64,000 nt of DNA from Deltaproteobacteria bacterium (GTDB lineage Bacteria > Myxococcota_A > UBA9160 > UBA6930). Below, piece by piece: positions 8,583 to 16,185 of the stretch. The notes under the pieces are model-generated. The model was not told the origin of the DNA. It worked only from the letters and a program-made list of their open reading frames with translations, and ran no database searches. The DNA is taken from positions 25,018-89,017 of the forward strand of contig VGRF01000018.1 in assembly GCA_016875395.1 (NCBI GenBank). Reading direction: 5' to 3'. Both the position numbers and the translations under genes were made by a program. Each line of letters opens with the position of its first letter. Within the stretch, counting starts at the first letter, position 1.

Positions 8583-9272
8583 GTGAGGCGGATGCAGCAG
8601 TGGAAAACATGGACGGCCGCCGCCCTCGCCGTGCTCGGCGCGTGGTGGCTGTACGCGGTCTGGCAGGCGCCTCTCGATTCCGTTCAGGGCGTGATCCAGA
8701 AGATCCTCTACGTCCACCCGCCCCTCGCCTTCGCCTGCTACGCGGGCTTCATCGGCGCCGCGATCGGCGGCGCGCTCTTCCTGGCGCGTGGCGACGAGCG
8801 CTTCGACCGCTTCGCTGCGGCGTCCGCCGAGGTCGGCGTGGTGTTCGCCACGCTGATGCTGGTCACCGGCCCCATATGGGCGAGGGGCACCTGGGGCAAG
8901 TGGTGGACTTGGGACCCGCGGCTCACCGTGACGCTGATCCTCTACCTCACGTACGTGGCCTACCTGCTGCTGCGCTCGTTCACGGAGGGCAGCGAGCGCG
9001 CGGCGCGCTTCGCGGCGGTGTACGGGATCCTGGGCGCGGCGCTGATCCCGCTGAACTACTACGCGATCGAGCTGTTCGGGAACCGCGCGCTGCATCCCGA
9101 CAACCTCGGGCGCGGGAGCCTGGGTGAGGGCATGGGGCTTCCGTTCCTGCTCGGCGTGCTCGCGACGTTCGCGGCCTTCGCGTTCCTGCTGGTGTGGCGG
9201 GTCGAGCTCGGGAACCTGCGCGCCGCGCGCGCCGAGCAGCTCGCCCTCGCGGCCGAGCGGGAGGACGCGTGA
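8583..9272 (+). CDS. ccmC: Heme transporter CcmC
   Basis: Six-helix inner-membrane protein that loads heme on CcmE. The heme-handling motif is WGKWWTWDPRLT (about residue 101), with flanking histidines in ILYVHPPLAF and in the loop near NRALHPDN. The GTG at 8583 gives 229 residues; an in-frame ATG at 8592 (MQQWKTW) is an equally good start, since GAGG lies just upstream of it. The stop overlaps the ccmD start. Confidence 0.93.
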   Translation: MRRMQQWKTWTAAALAVLGAWWLYAVWQAPLDSVQGVIQKILYVHPPLAFACYAGFIGAAIGGALFLARGDERFDRFAAASAEVGVVFATLMLVTGPIWARGTWGKWWTWDPRLTVTLILYLTYVAYLLLRSFTEGSERAARFAAVYGILGAALIPLNYYAIELFGNRALHPDNLGRGSLGEGMGLPFLLGVLATFAAFAFLLVWRVELGNLRAARAEQLALAAEREDA

Positions 9273-9394
9273 GCTACTTGATCTCCGCCTACGCCGTGAC
9301 TTTGGGCGCGCTGCTGGCCTACGGGGTTCAGCTCCGGGTGAGTGCGCGGCGACTGCGCGAAGAAATCACGCGCGCCGAGTCAAATCGCGGTTGA
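9269..9394 (+). CDS. ccmD: Small heme exporter protein CcmD
   Basis: A 41-residue peptide with a GTG start in a GTGA overlap with ccmC. It has one helix (YLISAYAVTLGALLAYGVQL) followed by a basic helix (RVSARRLREEI), the exact design of CcmD, the small protein that couples CcmABC to CcmE. It closes the operon; no ccmG or ccmH follows. Confidence 0.85.
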   Translation: MSYLISAYAVTLGALLAYGVQLRVSARRLREEITRAESNRG

Positions 9395-9790
9395 CGCTCG
9401 CGCGCGCGCGGCGGTACAAACCCGAAGCCCATTTCCGCTCCGCCTTCAGCGCTCGTTGCCCCTCCCGACGCCGTCTCCCCCTCTCGTTCCATGCTCCGGA
9501 CGCCGTCTCGAGGTGCGAAGAAAGCTGCGGCGTCGCGGGCCGATTCGGCAGCGGTGGGCGGTTCGTTTCTCAACCTCGCGCTTCGACTGCTCTCGCCCTC
9601 TTGGAACGAGCTTCGGTCGCGGCGGCAACTTCGACGCAATCCCAACCCCCAACCCCTTCCCCCAACAACTCGACTCGCCACGGCGCTCCCCCCAACCCCT
9701 CGCGTGGCACGGTGCTCGCATTCGTCCCGCCTCGTGCGGCGCGCGTACGAGCAGGGCGCCGCGGCAATCGACCGGAGGCTCCCCACTCCC
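9395..9790. other. Non-coding stretch after the ccm operon, with a C-tract/G4-capable run
   Basis: No credible gene. It is rich in pyrimidines. At 9651-9665 four C-runs are separated by two-base AA/AA/TT loops, so the - strand can form a compact G-quadruplex; another C-run lies at 9687-9698. An 11-bp direct repeat GACGCCGTCTC occurs at about 9468 and 9499. The promoter of the zinc-ribbon gene at 9791 probably lies here, but I see no convincing -35/-10 pair. Confidence 0.5.
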
Positions 9791-10288
9791 ATGGCCAGCA
9801 TGAAGCGCGGCGTCGGCTACTGCGAGAACACCGACTGCGAGGACTACGCCAAGGGCGTGTTCCTGCTGAATCACGGCGACACCTTCTACTGCCCGCGCTG
9901 CCGCCAGCTGGGCAAGGTCGAGAAGGAACGCGGCTTCTACACCGGCAACTCGGACATCTTCAAAGAGGTGCGCGTCGAGTACAACTTCGACCCGATCAAC
10001 GGCGTGTACCGCGAGATCGCGATCGTGCGCGACGAGAGCCTCTGGGGCCGTAACAACGTCTACACGCTGCAGTCGCCGCTGATCAAGACGGAGAAGCGCG
10101 CGCTGAAGGTCGCGGAGGCGATCCTCGCCAACCTGAACCGCTACCGCGGCCTGCTCAACGGCGACGAGATCCCGCGCACGACCGAGATCATCCTCTCGTT
10201 CGACGAGCCCCTCGACGAGTTCAAGCGCAAGGTCGCCCAGCTCGGCCGCGAGCTCGAGGCGAGCGGCCTGCGCGACGCGCGCGGCTGA
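9791..10288 (+). CDS. Zinc-ribbon hypothetical protein
   Basis: Small cytosolic protein, 165 residues, not recognised as a named family. The N-terminal 45 residues carry two cysteine pairs (YCENTDC and YCPRC) that look like one zinc ribbon. The rest is soluble and mixed alpha/beta, ending in a helical acidic/basic segment (LDEFKRKVAQLGRELEASG). The ATG at 9791 is chosen because the reading frame upstream has intergenic-like composition; ATG 9800 (MKRGVGYC) is an alternative. Followed by a strong terminator at 10336. Codon use matches its neighbours. Confidence 0.7.
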   Translation: MASMKRGVGYCENTDCEDYAKGVFLLNHGDTFYCPRCRQLGKVEKERGFYTGNSDIFKEVRVEYNFDPINGVYREIAIVRDESLWGRNNVYTLQSPLIKTEKRALKVAEAILANLNRYRGLLNGDEIPRTTEIILSFDEPLDEFKRKVAQLGRELEASGLRDARG

Positions 10289-10335
10289 CCCTCCTTCGCG
10301 GCGCGCCGAGTGAAGCCGGCGCCCGCGCAGACATG

Positions 10336-10378
10336 CCGCCCACCTGCGATTGGCGTTGCAGGTGGGCGGTTTGCTTTT
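10336..10378 (+). terminator. Rho-independent terminator after the zinc-ribbon gene
   Basis: A 12-bp perfect stem CCGCCCACCTGC / GCAGGTGGGCGG with a 10-nt loop is followed by TTTGCTTTT. This is the clearest intrinsic terminator in the window. Confidence 0.85.
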
Positions 10379-10400
10379 CTGCGCGGCGAGGGAGAGCGAG

Positions 10401-11132
10401 ATGCCGCGAGCCGCGATCGTCGTAGGTGTGGGCCCGAGCGCTGGACTCGGCGCGGCGCTGTGCCGGCGCTTCGCGCGCGAGGGCATGCACGTATTCGCGG
10501 CGGCGCGCAGCGAGGAGCGCACCGAGGAGCTCGCGCGGGAGATCGCCGCGACAGGCGGGCGCGCGAGCGCGCAGCGCTGCGACACGACGCAGAGCGCCGA
10601 TGTCGCGGTGCTGTTCGACGCCGCGCAGCGCGAGACCGGCGCGCCGCCGGCGTGCGTCGTCTACAACGCGGGCAACAACCGCATGAGCCCGCTGCTCGAG
10701 ATGACGGACGAGTTCTTCGAGCAGACGTGGCGGACGAGTTGTTACGGGGGCTTCCTCGTCGGGCGCGAGGCGGCCCGGCGCATGCTGCCCGCCGGCGGGG
10801 GCACGCTGATCTTCACGGGCGCCACTGCATCGCTGCGCGCGCGGCCGCCCTTCACGGCCTTCGCGTCGGCGAAGGCGGCGCTGCGCAGCGTCGCGTTCGG
10901 GATGGCGCGCGAGTTCGGCGCGCGCGGGCTTCACGTGGGCCACGTGATCGTCGACGGCGTCATCGACGGCGATCAAGTCAACGCGCGATTTCCTCAGCTG
11001 AAAGAACGACTTGGCGCGGACGGCATGCTCGCGCCGGACGACATCGCCGAGGCGTACTGGCAGCTCCACCGCCAGCCGCGCAGCGCATGGACGCTCGAGC
11101 TCGACCTGCGGCCGTACAAAGAGAGCTTCTGA
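10401..11132 (+). CDS. Short-chain dehydrogenase/reductase-like protein lacking the catalytic Tyr
   Basis: Rossmann-fold SDR-like protein of 243 residues. The nucleotide motif is GVGPSAGLG (about residues 9-17) and the family NAG motif is present (VVYNAGNN). The catalytic YxxxK reads FASAK, with Phe where Tyr is expected; the Lys is kept. Such proteins exist as a divergent SDR branch, and whether they reduce substrates by the usual mechanism is uncertain. The start MPRAAIVVGVG at 10401 follows GGAGAGCGAG, a good ribosome-binding site. Stands alone after a terminator. Confidence 0.8.
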   Translation: MPRAAIVVGVGPSAGLGAALCRRFAREGMHVFAAARSEERTEELAREIAATGGRASAQRCDTTQSADVAVLFDAAQRETGAPPACVVYNAGNNRMSPLLEMTDEFFEQTWRTSCYGGFLVGREAARRMLPAGGGTLIFTGATASLRARPPFTAFASAKAALRSVAFGMAREFGARGLHVGHVIVDGVIDGDQVNARFPQLKERLGADGMLAPDDIAEAYWQLHRQPRSAWTLELDLRPYKESF

Positions 11133-11256
11133 GCGCGGCTGGCGCACTCGCATTCGCGCGCCAGTTTCGGCCCAAACCAAACCTCCTTGCGTCGAGGTGG
11201 ATACTGGGTGGAACGCGGGCGCCTCTCGCGGCCCGTGAAACTGGGGGTCGAGAGAT

Positions 11257-11997
11257 ATGTCTGCGCTTCATCCGTTCCTCTACTACCAGCGCCCGCGCTG
11301 TGAAGGGCGCAAGGTGCGCGTCGCGTACCACGTCGACGTCGCCGCGCTGCTGAATCTCGCCGGCGCTCTGCAGCGCGACGGCTACCTGATCGGTGAGCTG
11401 CTCTTCAACTACCCGGCGCTCGCCGGCGACGCCGACGAGGCGCTCGGCTTCGAGAAGGCCGACTTCGACGCCGATGGCCTCGTCGCCACCGCGACGCGCT
11501 TCGAGCGCGCACGGCAGTACAAGAAGTTCGTGCAGCGCGGCGACACGCCGCTCGAGCGCGCGGTCGAGCGCGCCTGGCGCCCGTTCATCCTCGACAGCGC
11601 GCGCTTGCAGATGGTCCTGCAGCCGCGCGCCGCACGTCACTTGAAGCAAGGCTTCGAGTCGCGCGCCAACGTCACGTTCTACCAAGGTGAGGGTGCGCGT
11701 TACAAAGAGCTCCTGACGGCGCAGGGCTTCCGCAAGCAGAAGGACCGCGCGACGGCCGCCTACGTGCTGCGCGTGAAGCGCCTCTGGGACGGCGGCCCGG
11801 GTTACATCGGTGCGTTCGGCATGGACAGCACGACGTCGCTGATCTGGTCTTACCTCCTTCGCCACCGCCACCCGGAGCTGCTGCGCGAAGACGGCTTCGC
11901 GATGGCCGAGCTCTCCGGCCCGATCCCGGGGCGCGTGCCCGACCTCCGCTTCTCCCAGGAGTGGCGCAGCGAGATCATCCTGCGCGCGCCGGCCTAA
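11257..11997 (+). CDS. Conserved-looking hypothetical protein
   Basis: Protein of 246 residues that I do not recognise. It looks soluble, with no signal peptide or membrane helix. Features include an N-terminal aromatic stretch (HPFLYYQRPRC), many basic/aromatic residues in the middle (FERARQYKKFVQRGD) and a Gly-rich segment GGPGYIGAFGMDSTTSL. Stop codon TAA, rare here, overlaps a copy of the dispersed CCTAACAA motif. Followed at once by a perfect 34-bp palindromic terminator. Confidence 0.75.
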   Translation: MSALHPFLYYQRPRCEGRKVRVAYHVDVAALLNLAGALQRDGYLIGELLFNYPALAGDADEALGFEKADFDADGLVATATRFERARQYKKFVQRGDTPLERAVERAWRPFILDSARLQMVLQPRAARHLKQGFESRANVTFYQGEGARYKELLTAQGFRKQKDRATAAYVLRVKRLWDGGPGYIGAFGMDSTTSLIWSYLLRHRHPELLREDGFAMAELSGPIPGRVPDLRFSQEWRSEIILRAPA

Positions 11998-12015
11998 CAA
12001 CTAGTCCGCAAGGCT

Positions 12016-12056
12016 CGACGGGCCGCGCTGGCGCCAGCGCGGCCCGTCGCATTTTC
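12016..12056. terminator. Perfect 17-bp palindromic terminator
   Basis: The arms 12016-12032 and 12033-12049 are perfect inverted repeats with no loop spacer, followed by CATTTTC on the + strand. Probable terminator of the gene ending at 11997. A weaker hairpin (GCCCCAA ... TTGGGGT then CTTTCTCC) follows at about 12076-12101 in the leader of the next gene. Confidence 0.75.
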
Positions 12057-12167
12057 AGCGCCCAGCTTTCAGTTCGGCCCCAAGTGGAGTTGGGGTCTTT
12101 CTCCGCGGCGAAGCTGCAGCCGTGATTCTCCCCACTCCTCTCAACCACTCGACAGGGAGAATTCGAA

Positions 12168-12911
12168 ATGAGCGACGACAAGAAGAGCAAGGGCAACGTC
12201 AAGCGCAGCGACGCGGCGAGCGCGCGCGTCACGTGGCAGCTGATCGAGCACGCGCTCGCGTGCGAGCTGCTCGGGCGCATCTACCTGTTCGGCCCGCCCG
12301 GCGTCGGCAAGACGTACGCCGCGTACGTCTACGGGCGCACCGAGCGTGAGCTGTACGCGTGCACGCTGACGCAAGAGACGCCCGCGGCGGAGCTGCGCGG
12401 CACGTATCTGCCGCAGGGCGACACGCTCGCGTGGCACGACGGCCCGGTCGTGCGCGCGATGAAGGAAGGCGCGCGGCTCGTGCTGAACGAGCTCTCGCAC
12501 GCGAGCGACGACGCGCTCGCGTTCCTCTACCCCGTGCTCGAGCACCCGGAGACGGCGCGCATCACGCTGCCGACGGGCGAGACGGTGCGGCCCGCGCAGG
12601 GCTTCCACGTGGTCGTTACGGACAACCTCGCGCCGGACGGCCTGCCGCCGGCGCTGCGCGATCGCTTCGACGCGCTGCTCGAGATCTGCGAGCCGCATCC
12701 GTCGGCGCTCGCGCGCCTCAGCGAGCCCTTGCGCGAGGCGGCGCGGCGCAGCTTCTCGCTCGGCGACGACCGCCGCGTGAGCGTGCGCAGCTGGCTCACG
12801 CTCGACCGCGTGCGCCACGTGCTCGGCCTCGAAGCCGCCTGCCTCGTGGTGTTCGGCGCCGAGCGCGGCTCGCAGATCTTCGACGCCCTCGTGCTGGCGG
12901 TGGTGAAGTGA
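12168..12911 (+). CDS. MoxR-type AAA+ ATPase
   Basis: AAA+ ATPase of 247 residues related to the MoxR/CbbQ/NorQ group, which remodel partner proteins together with VWA-domain proteins. Walker A is FGPPGVGKT (about residue 40). The Walker B position reads ARLVLNELSHAS, with Asn in place of the first acidic residue. The sensor region (VVVTDNL) and the arginine-finger region (PPALRDRFDALL) are present. A SD-like AGGGAGAA precedes the ATG. The stop TGA shares its last base with the ATG of the downstream VWA gene, which supports a two-gene unit. Confidence 0.85.
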   Translation: MSDDKKSKGNVKRSDAASARVTWQLIEHALACELLGRIYLFGPPGVGKTYAAYVYGRTERELYACTLTQETPAAELRGTYLPQGDTLAWHDGPVVRAMKEGARLVLNELSHASDDALAFLYPVLEHPETARITLPTGETVRPAQGFHVVVTDNLAPDGLPPALRDRFDALLEICEPHPSALARLSEPLREAARRSFSLGDDRRVSVRSWLTLDRVRHVLGLEAACLVVFGAERGSQIFDALVLAVVK

Positions 12912-14221
12912 TGCGCGACGAGCTGAACACCCGCTACCTGCCCTACCCCGAGCTCGTGGAGCTCACGCCGTTCGCCGAACGCGCTCGCGGCTACGAGATC
13001 GTCGACTCGGTCGGGCGCGAAGACGTGACGGGCGCCGTCGACAAAGTCGCGCGGCGCATGCTCGTGCCGCTCGAGGCTTACGGGCGCTCGACCGTGCGGC
13101 ACGAGCTCGGGCACGTGCGTTGGTCGCCGCTGCGCCCGCCGCGCGTGCAGTTCGATCGTCGCGTGCTCGCGGCCGTCGAGGACGCGCGCATCAACCTCGC
13201 GCTCGCGGCGAACCGTGTGCCGCTCGAGCTCGGCCCCGAGTCCGAGCTGCACGTCGCGTGGCTGCTCGCGCGCGACATGAAGCGTGGCGACGCGCTCGCG
13301 GTGTGGCTGCGCTCGGTCGCCGCGATCGGCACGAGCTGCGAGCCGATGCTGCGCACGCTGCTGCTCAGCTGGCGCGCGGGCGACGGCGACCTCGTGCTGC
13401 AGCGCATCGCGCGCATCCGTAACAAGCTCGAGGAGGCGCGCAGCGAACGCGGCGGCGAGGTCGCTCCCGAGCTGCGCGCCCGCGCACTCGCGCGCGAGCT
13501 CGCGCGCTTGCTGCGCGCCGAGGGCGTGCTCGACGCGAGCGGCCAGTCGCAGAGCGAGTTCGCGATCGACTGCTGCACGGTGGAAGGCCACGAGCACGAC
13601 GAGGACGAGGTCGGCCGGCGGCGCTGGCGCAAGGAAGCGGACGAGCCCGAGGGCGGGGTGAAGCCCGGCGAGCTCACTATCACACGCGCGCCGCTGCAGC
13701 GCGCACGGAGTGGCGGCGGGGCGCCGCGCGGCTGGCGCGCTGCGAGTGAGGGCAGCGTCGTGCGCTACGCGCATCGCTGGACCGCGGACCGCGCGATCTT
13801 TCGCCGCAAGGCGCGGCTCGCCCGCGGCACGCTGCTGATCGACGTGAGCGGCTCGATGTCGCTGAAGCCCGCCGATCTCGACGCGATGCTCGCGAGCACG
13901 AACGCGGGCCTCGTCGTCGCGATCTACAGCGGCAAGGGCGACAAGGGCGAGCTGCGCGTGGTGGCCCAGGGCGCAGCGCGCGCCGCCGACAAGCACCTCG
14001 CAGCGCCTGGCGGAGGCAACATCGTCGACCTGCCCGCGCTCGGCTGGCTCGCGCGCCAGCCCGGCCCGCGCCTCTGGATCAGCGACGGCCTCGTCACCGG
14101 CGTGGGGGACCAAGCGAGCAAAGCGCTGACGGCGCAGTGCAAGGCGGTCTGCAAGCGCGCGCGCATCCAGCGCGTCGCGAAGCTCGCCGACGCCGCGAAG
14201 GTGCTCGGCGCGCGGGGATGA
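12911..14221 (+). CDS. VWA-like protein with an N-terminal HExxH motif
   Basis: Protein of 436 residues, partner of the upstream AAA+ ATPase. The N-terminal half contains VRHELGHVRW (HExxH, about residues 63-67), which could bind zinc as in the putative metallopeptidase region of DUF2201-type proteins. The middle is charged and helical. The C-terminal half carries a metal-ion-dependent adhesion-site motif LIDVSGSMSL (DxSxS), then a VWA-like fold. The combination of HExxH, VWA and a MoxR partner suggests a chaperone/metal-insertion or proteolytic module; the substrate is unknown. Confidence 0.75.
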   Translation: MRDELNTRYLPYPELVELTPFAERARGYEIVDSVGREDVTGAVDKVARRMLVPLEAYGRSTVRHELGHVRWSPLRPPRVQFDRRVLAAVEDARINLALAANRVPLELGPESELHVAWLLARDMKRGDALAVWLRSVAAIGTSCEPMLRTLLLSWRAGDGDLVLQRIARIRNKLEEARSERGGEVAPELRARALARELARLLRAEGVLDASGQSQSEFAIDCCTVEGHEHDEDEVGRRRWRKEADEPEGGVKPGELTITRAPLQRARSGGGAPRGWRAASEGSVVRYAHRWTADRAIFRRKARLARGTLLIDVSGSMSLKPADLDAMLASTNAGLVVAIYSGKGDKGELRVVAQGAARAADKHLAAPGGGNIVDLPALGWLARQPGPRLWISDGLVTGVGDQASKALTAQCKAVCKRARIQRVAKLADAAKVLGARG

Positions 14222-14229
14222 TCCGCAAG

Positions 14230-14306
14230 CGCCGCGCGCAGCGAGGCGAAGCCGAGCGAAGTCAACGCGATAGCGGTGGAGCCTCCGCGAAAGCAGAGGC
14301 TCCACC
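14230..14306. repeat. Dispersed hairpin repeat plus 11-bp stem-loop between convergent genes
   Basis: 14230-14282 is a repeat copy (GCGCGCAGCGAGGCGAAGC core, then GAGCGAAGTCAACGCG). It runs into a perfect 11-bp hairpin, GGTGGAGCCTC (14275-14285) with GAGGCTCCACC (14296-14306). The hairpin can terminate transcription from both sides. The repeat supplies the last codons and the stop codon of the Nudix gene on the other strand. Confidence 0.75.
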
Positions 14307-14846
14307 GCGCAGCCGCACGCTCAGGTCGATCGCGAAGCCCGCGCTGATCGCAGCGAGTCCGAGCCGCTCCTCGCGGATCCGCGGCGCTCCTCCACGCAGT
14401 GCATCCTCGAGCGGCGCGCGAAACCACGGGAACAGCTCGCGCGGCAGCGCGTCGACCGGGTACCAGCGCACCGCGGGCGCCTCCACGCTGGGCGTAATCA
14501 CTCCGCCGACCACGCGCGCCTCGTACACCCGCGCGCGATGCGCGAAGAAGCCCGTGCGCCGGTACTCGCCCACGATCCGCACCACCCCGACTGCGAGCCC
14601 CGTCTCCTCCGACACCTCGCGCACGATCGCGCGCTCCTCGGACTCGCCGGGAAGCGCGCTGCCGCCCGGCAGCTCCCACCCCATGAGGTCGCTGCGCAGG
14701 GAGAGCAGCACGCCGGCGTCGGACCTAACCACTGCCTGCACCACGGTGCGCGCCCGCAAGCGCCCGGCGAACACGCCCTTCAGCGCGTTGCGCCCGTGAT
14801 CGAGCGGCAGCCGCGCGAGCGCCGACAGCGCGCTGACGGCTCTCAC
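14262..14846 (-). CDS. Nudix hydrolase
   Basis: Nudix-family pyrophosphohydrolase, 194 residues. The Nudix box is complete: GGSALPGESEERAIVREVSE continuing into ETGL (Gx5Ex7REUxEExGU, about residues 61-83). The N-terminal extension has an amphipathic region before the beta-strand TVVQAVVRSDAGVLL. The GTG start at 14846 is the only reasonable one. The C-terminal tail (SAFAEAPPLSR) is translated from the hairpin and dispersed repeat, so the gene end has been remodelled by the repeat. Its substrate (NADH, ADP-sugar, mutagenic nucleotide) cannot be told from sequence. Lies 50 bp downstream of hisG on the same strand. Confidence 0.88.
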   Translation of the reverse strand: MRAVSALSALARLPLDHGRNALKGVFAGRLRARTVVQAVVRSDAGVLLSLRSDLMGWELPGGSALPGESEERAIVREVSEETGLAVGVVRIVGEYRRTGFFAHRARVYEARVVGGVITPSVEAPAVRWYPVDALPRELFPWFRAPLEDALRGGAPRIREERLGLAAISAGFAIDLSVRLRGGASAFAEAPPLSR

Positions 14847-14898
14847 GGCGAGGCGTCCGCGCTTGCGTCGCCTCGGCGCGGTTCACTCCGCGGCAGCC

Positions 14899-15789
14899 TC
14901 ACCCAACGATCTTGGAGAGCGGATACTCGACGATGCCGCGGGCGCCGCGGTCCACGAGCTCGGGGATCAGCTCGCGCACGAGCTTCTCCTCGACCACGGT
15001 GTTGAGCGCCACCCAGCTCTCGTCCGCGAGCGTCGAGATCGTGGGCGTCGCGAGCGCCGGCAGCACGTCGAGCACCTTCGCGAGGTGCGAGCGCGGCACG
15101 TTCATCATCAGGCCCACGCGCCCGGCCGCCGCGATCGCGCCGTTCAGCAGTAACAACAGGCGCTCCATCTTGCGCCGCTTCCACTCGTCCGCGTACGCGT
15201 CCCTGTTCGCGATGAAGCGCGGCGTCGACTCGAGCACCGTGTCGATCACGCGCAGCCGGTTCGCGCGAATCGACGAGCCCGTCTCGCTCACGTCGACGAT
15301 CGCGTCGGCGAGCAGCGGCGGCTTCACCTCGGTGGCGCCATACGAGAACTCCACCTCGGCCTTCACGCCGTGCTGCTTCAAGTATCGCTTGGTGAGGCCC
15401 ACCGTCTCGGTCGCGATGCGCCCGCCTTCGAGGTCCTTCACGGTCTTGATGTGCGAGTCCTCTTTCACGGCGAGCAGCCAGCGCACGGGGCGATAGTTCG
15501 GCCACGGCGCGCGCAGGTCCGCGAGCTCCTTCACCTTCGCGCCGTTCTCCAGCACCCAGTCGACGCCGGTGATGCCCGCGTCGAGCACGCCCTGCTCGAC
15601 GTAGCGCGCGACTTCCTGCGCGCGGATCAGCACGCAGGAGAGCTCGGGGTCGTCGATCTCGGGGTAGTAGGAGCGATCGGGAATGCGCAGGTTGAAGCCC
15701 GCGGTGGCGAAGAGCTTCGCGGTCGTGTCCTGCAGGCTGCCCTTCGGGAGACCGAGCACGAGCTGACGTTTTCCATCCACGCGCTTCAT
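14899..15789 (-). CDS. hisG: ATP phosphoribosyltransferase HisG, long form
   Basis: Catalyses the first step of histidine synthesis, ATP + PRPP to phosphoribosyl-ATP; cytosolic. 296 residues, the long self-sufficient form with a C-terminal regulatory domain, so no HisZ partner is needed. Motifs: LGLPKGSLQ near the N-terminus; DAGITGVDWVLE; and the PRPP-binding segment DAIVDVSETGSSIRANRL. The start MKRVDGKRQL at 15789 overlaps the hisI stop (ATGA), so the two are translationally coupled. Confidence 0.95.
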   Translation of the reverse strand: MKRVDGKRQLVLGLPKGSLQDTTAKLFATAGFNLRIPDRSYYPEIDDPELSCVLIRAQEVARYVEQGVLDAGITGVDWVLENGAKVKELADLRAPWPNYRPVRWLLAVKEDSHIKTVKDLEGGRIATETVGLTKRYLKQHGVKAEVEFSYGATEVKPPLLADAIVDVSETGSSIRANRLRVIDTVLESTPRFIANRDAYADEWKRRKMERLLLLLNGAIAAAGRVGLMMNVPRSHLAKVLDVLPALATPTISTLADESWVALNTVVEEKLVRELIPELVDRGARGIVEYPLSKIVG

Positions 15790-16172
15790 CGCTTGTACAC
15801 CTGATCGGGGTCGAACACCGGCTCCATCGTCGTCTTCCAGCCCTCGCCCTCGCGCAGGCGATAGAAGCAGCTGCGCCGGCCGGTGTGGCACGCCGCGCCG
15901 CCCTTCTGCTCGACCTGCAGCACGACGGCGTCGCCGTCGCAGTCGATGCGCAGCGACTTCAGCGTCTGCGTGTTGCCGCTCGAGTCGCCCTTGTGCCAGA
16001 GCTCGTTGCGAGAGGTGCTCCAGTACACGACCTCGCCGCGCGCGAGCGTCGCCTTGAACGACTCCTCGTTCATGTAGGCGACCATCAGGATCTCGCCGGA
16101 AGCGAAGTCTTGCGCGATCGCAGTGATTAGGCCGCCGCGCTTCGCGAAGTCAGGGAGATTTTCCGTAGACAT
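15786..16172 (-). CDS. hisI: Phosphoribosyl-AMP cyclohydrolase HisI
   Basis: Third histidine-pathway enzyme, opening the adenine ring of phosphoribosyl-AMP; Zn- and Mg-dependent. 128 residues, a stand-alone HisI without a HisE domain. Motifs: VVYWSTSRNELWHKGD-SSG with the Mg ligands in RIDCDGDAV, and zinc cysteines in GGAACHTGRRSC. Start MSTENLPDF at 16172; the stop overlaps the hisG ATG. The plsB stop is just upstream (16186). Confidence 0.95.
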   Translation of the reverse strand: MSTENLPDFAKRGGLITAIAQDFASGEILMVAYMNEESFKATLARGEVVYWSTSRNELWHKGDSSGNTQTLKSLRIDCDGDAVVLQVEQKGGAACHTGRRSCFYRLREGEGWKTTMEPVFDPDQVYKR

Positions 16173-16185
16173 GAGGCGCGAGAAC

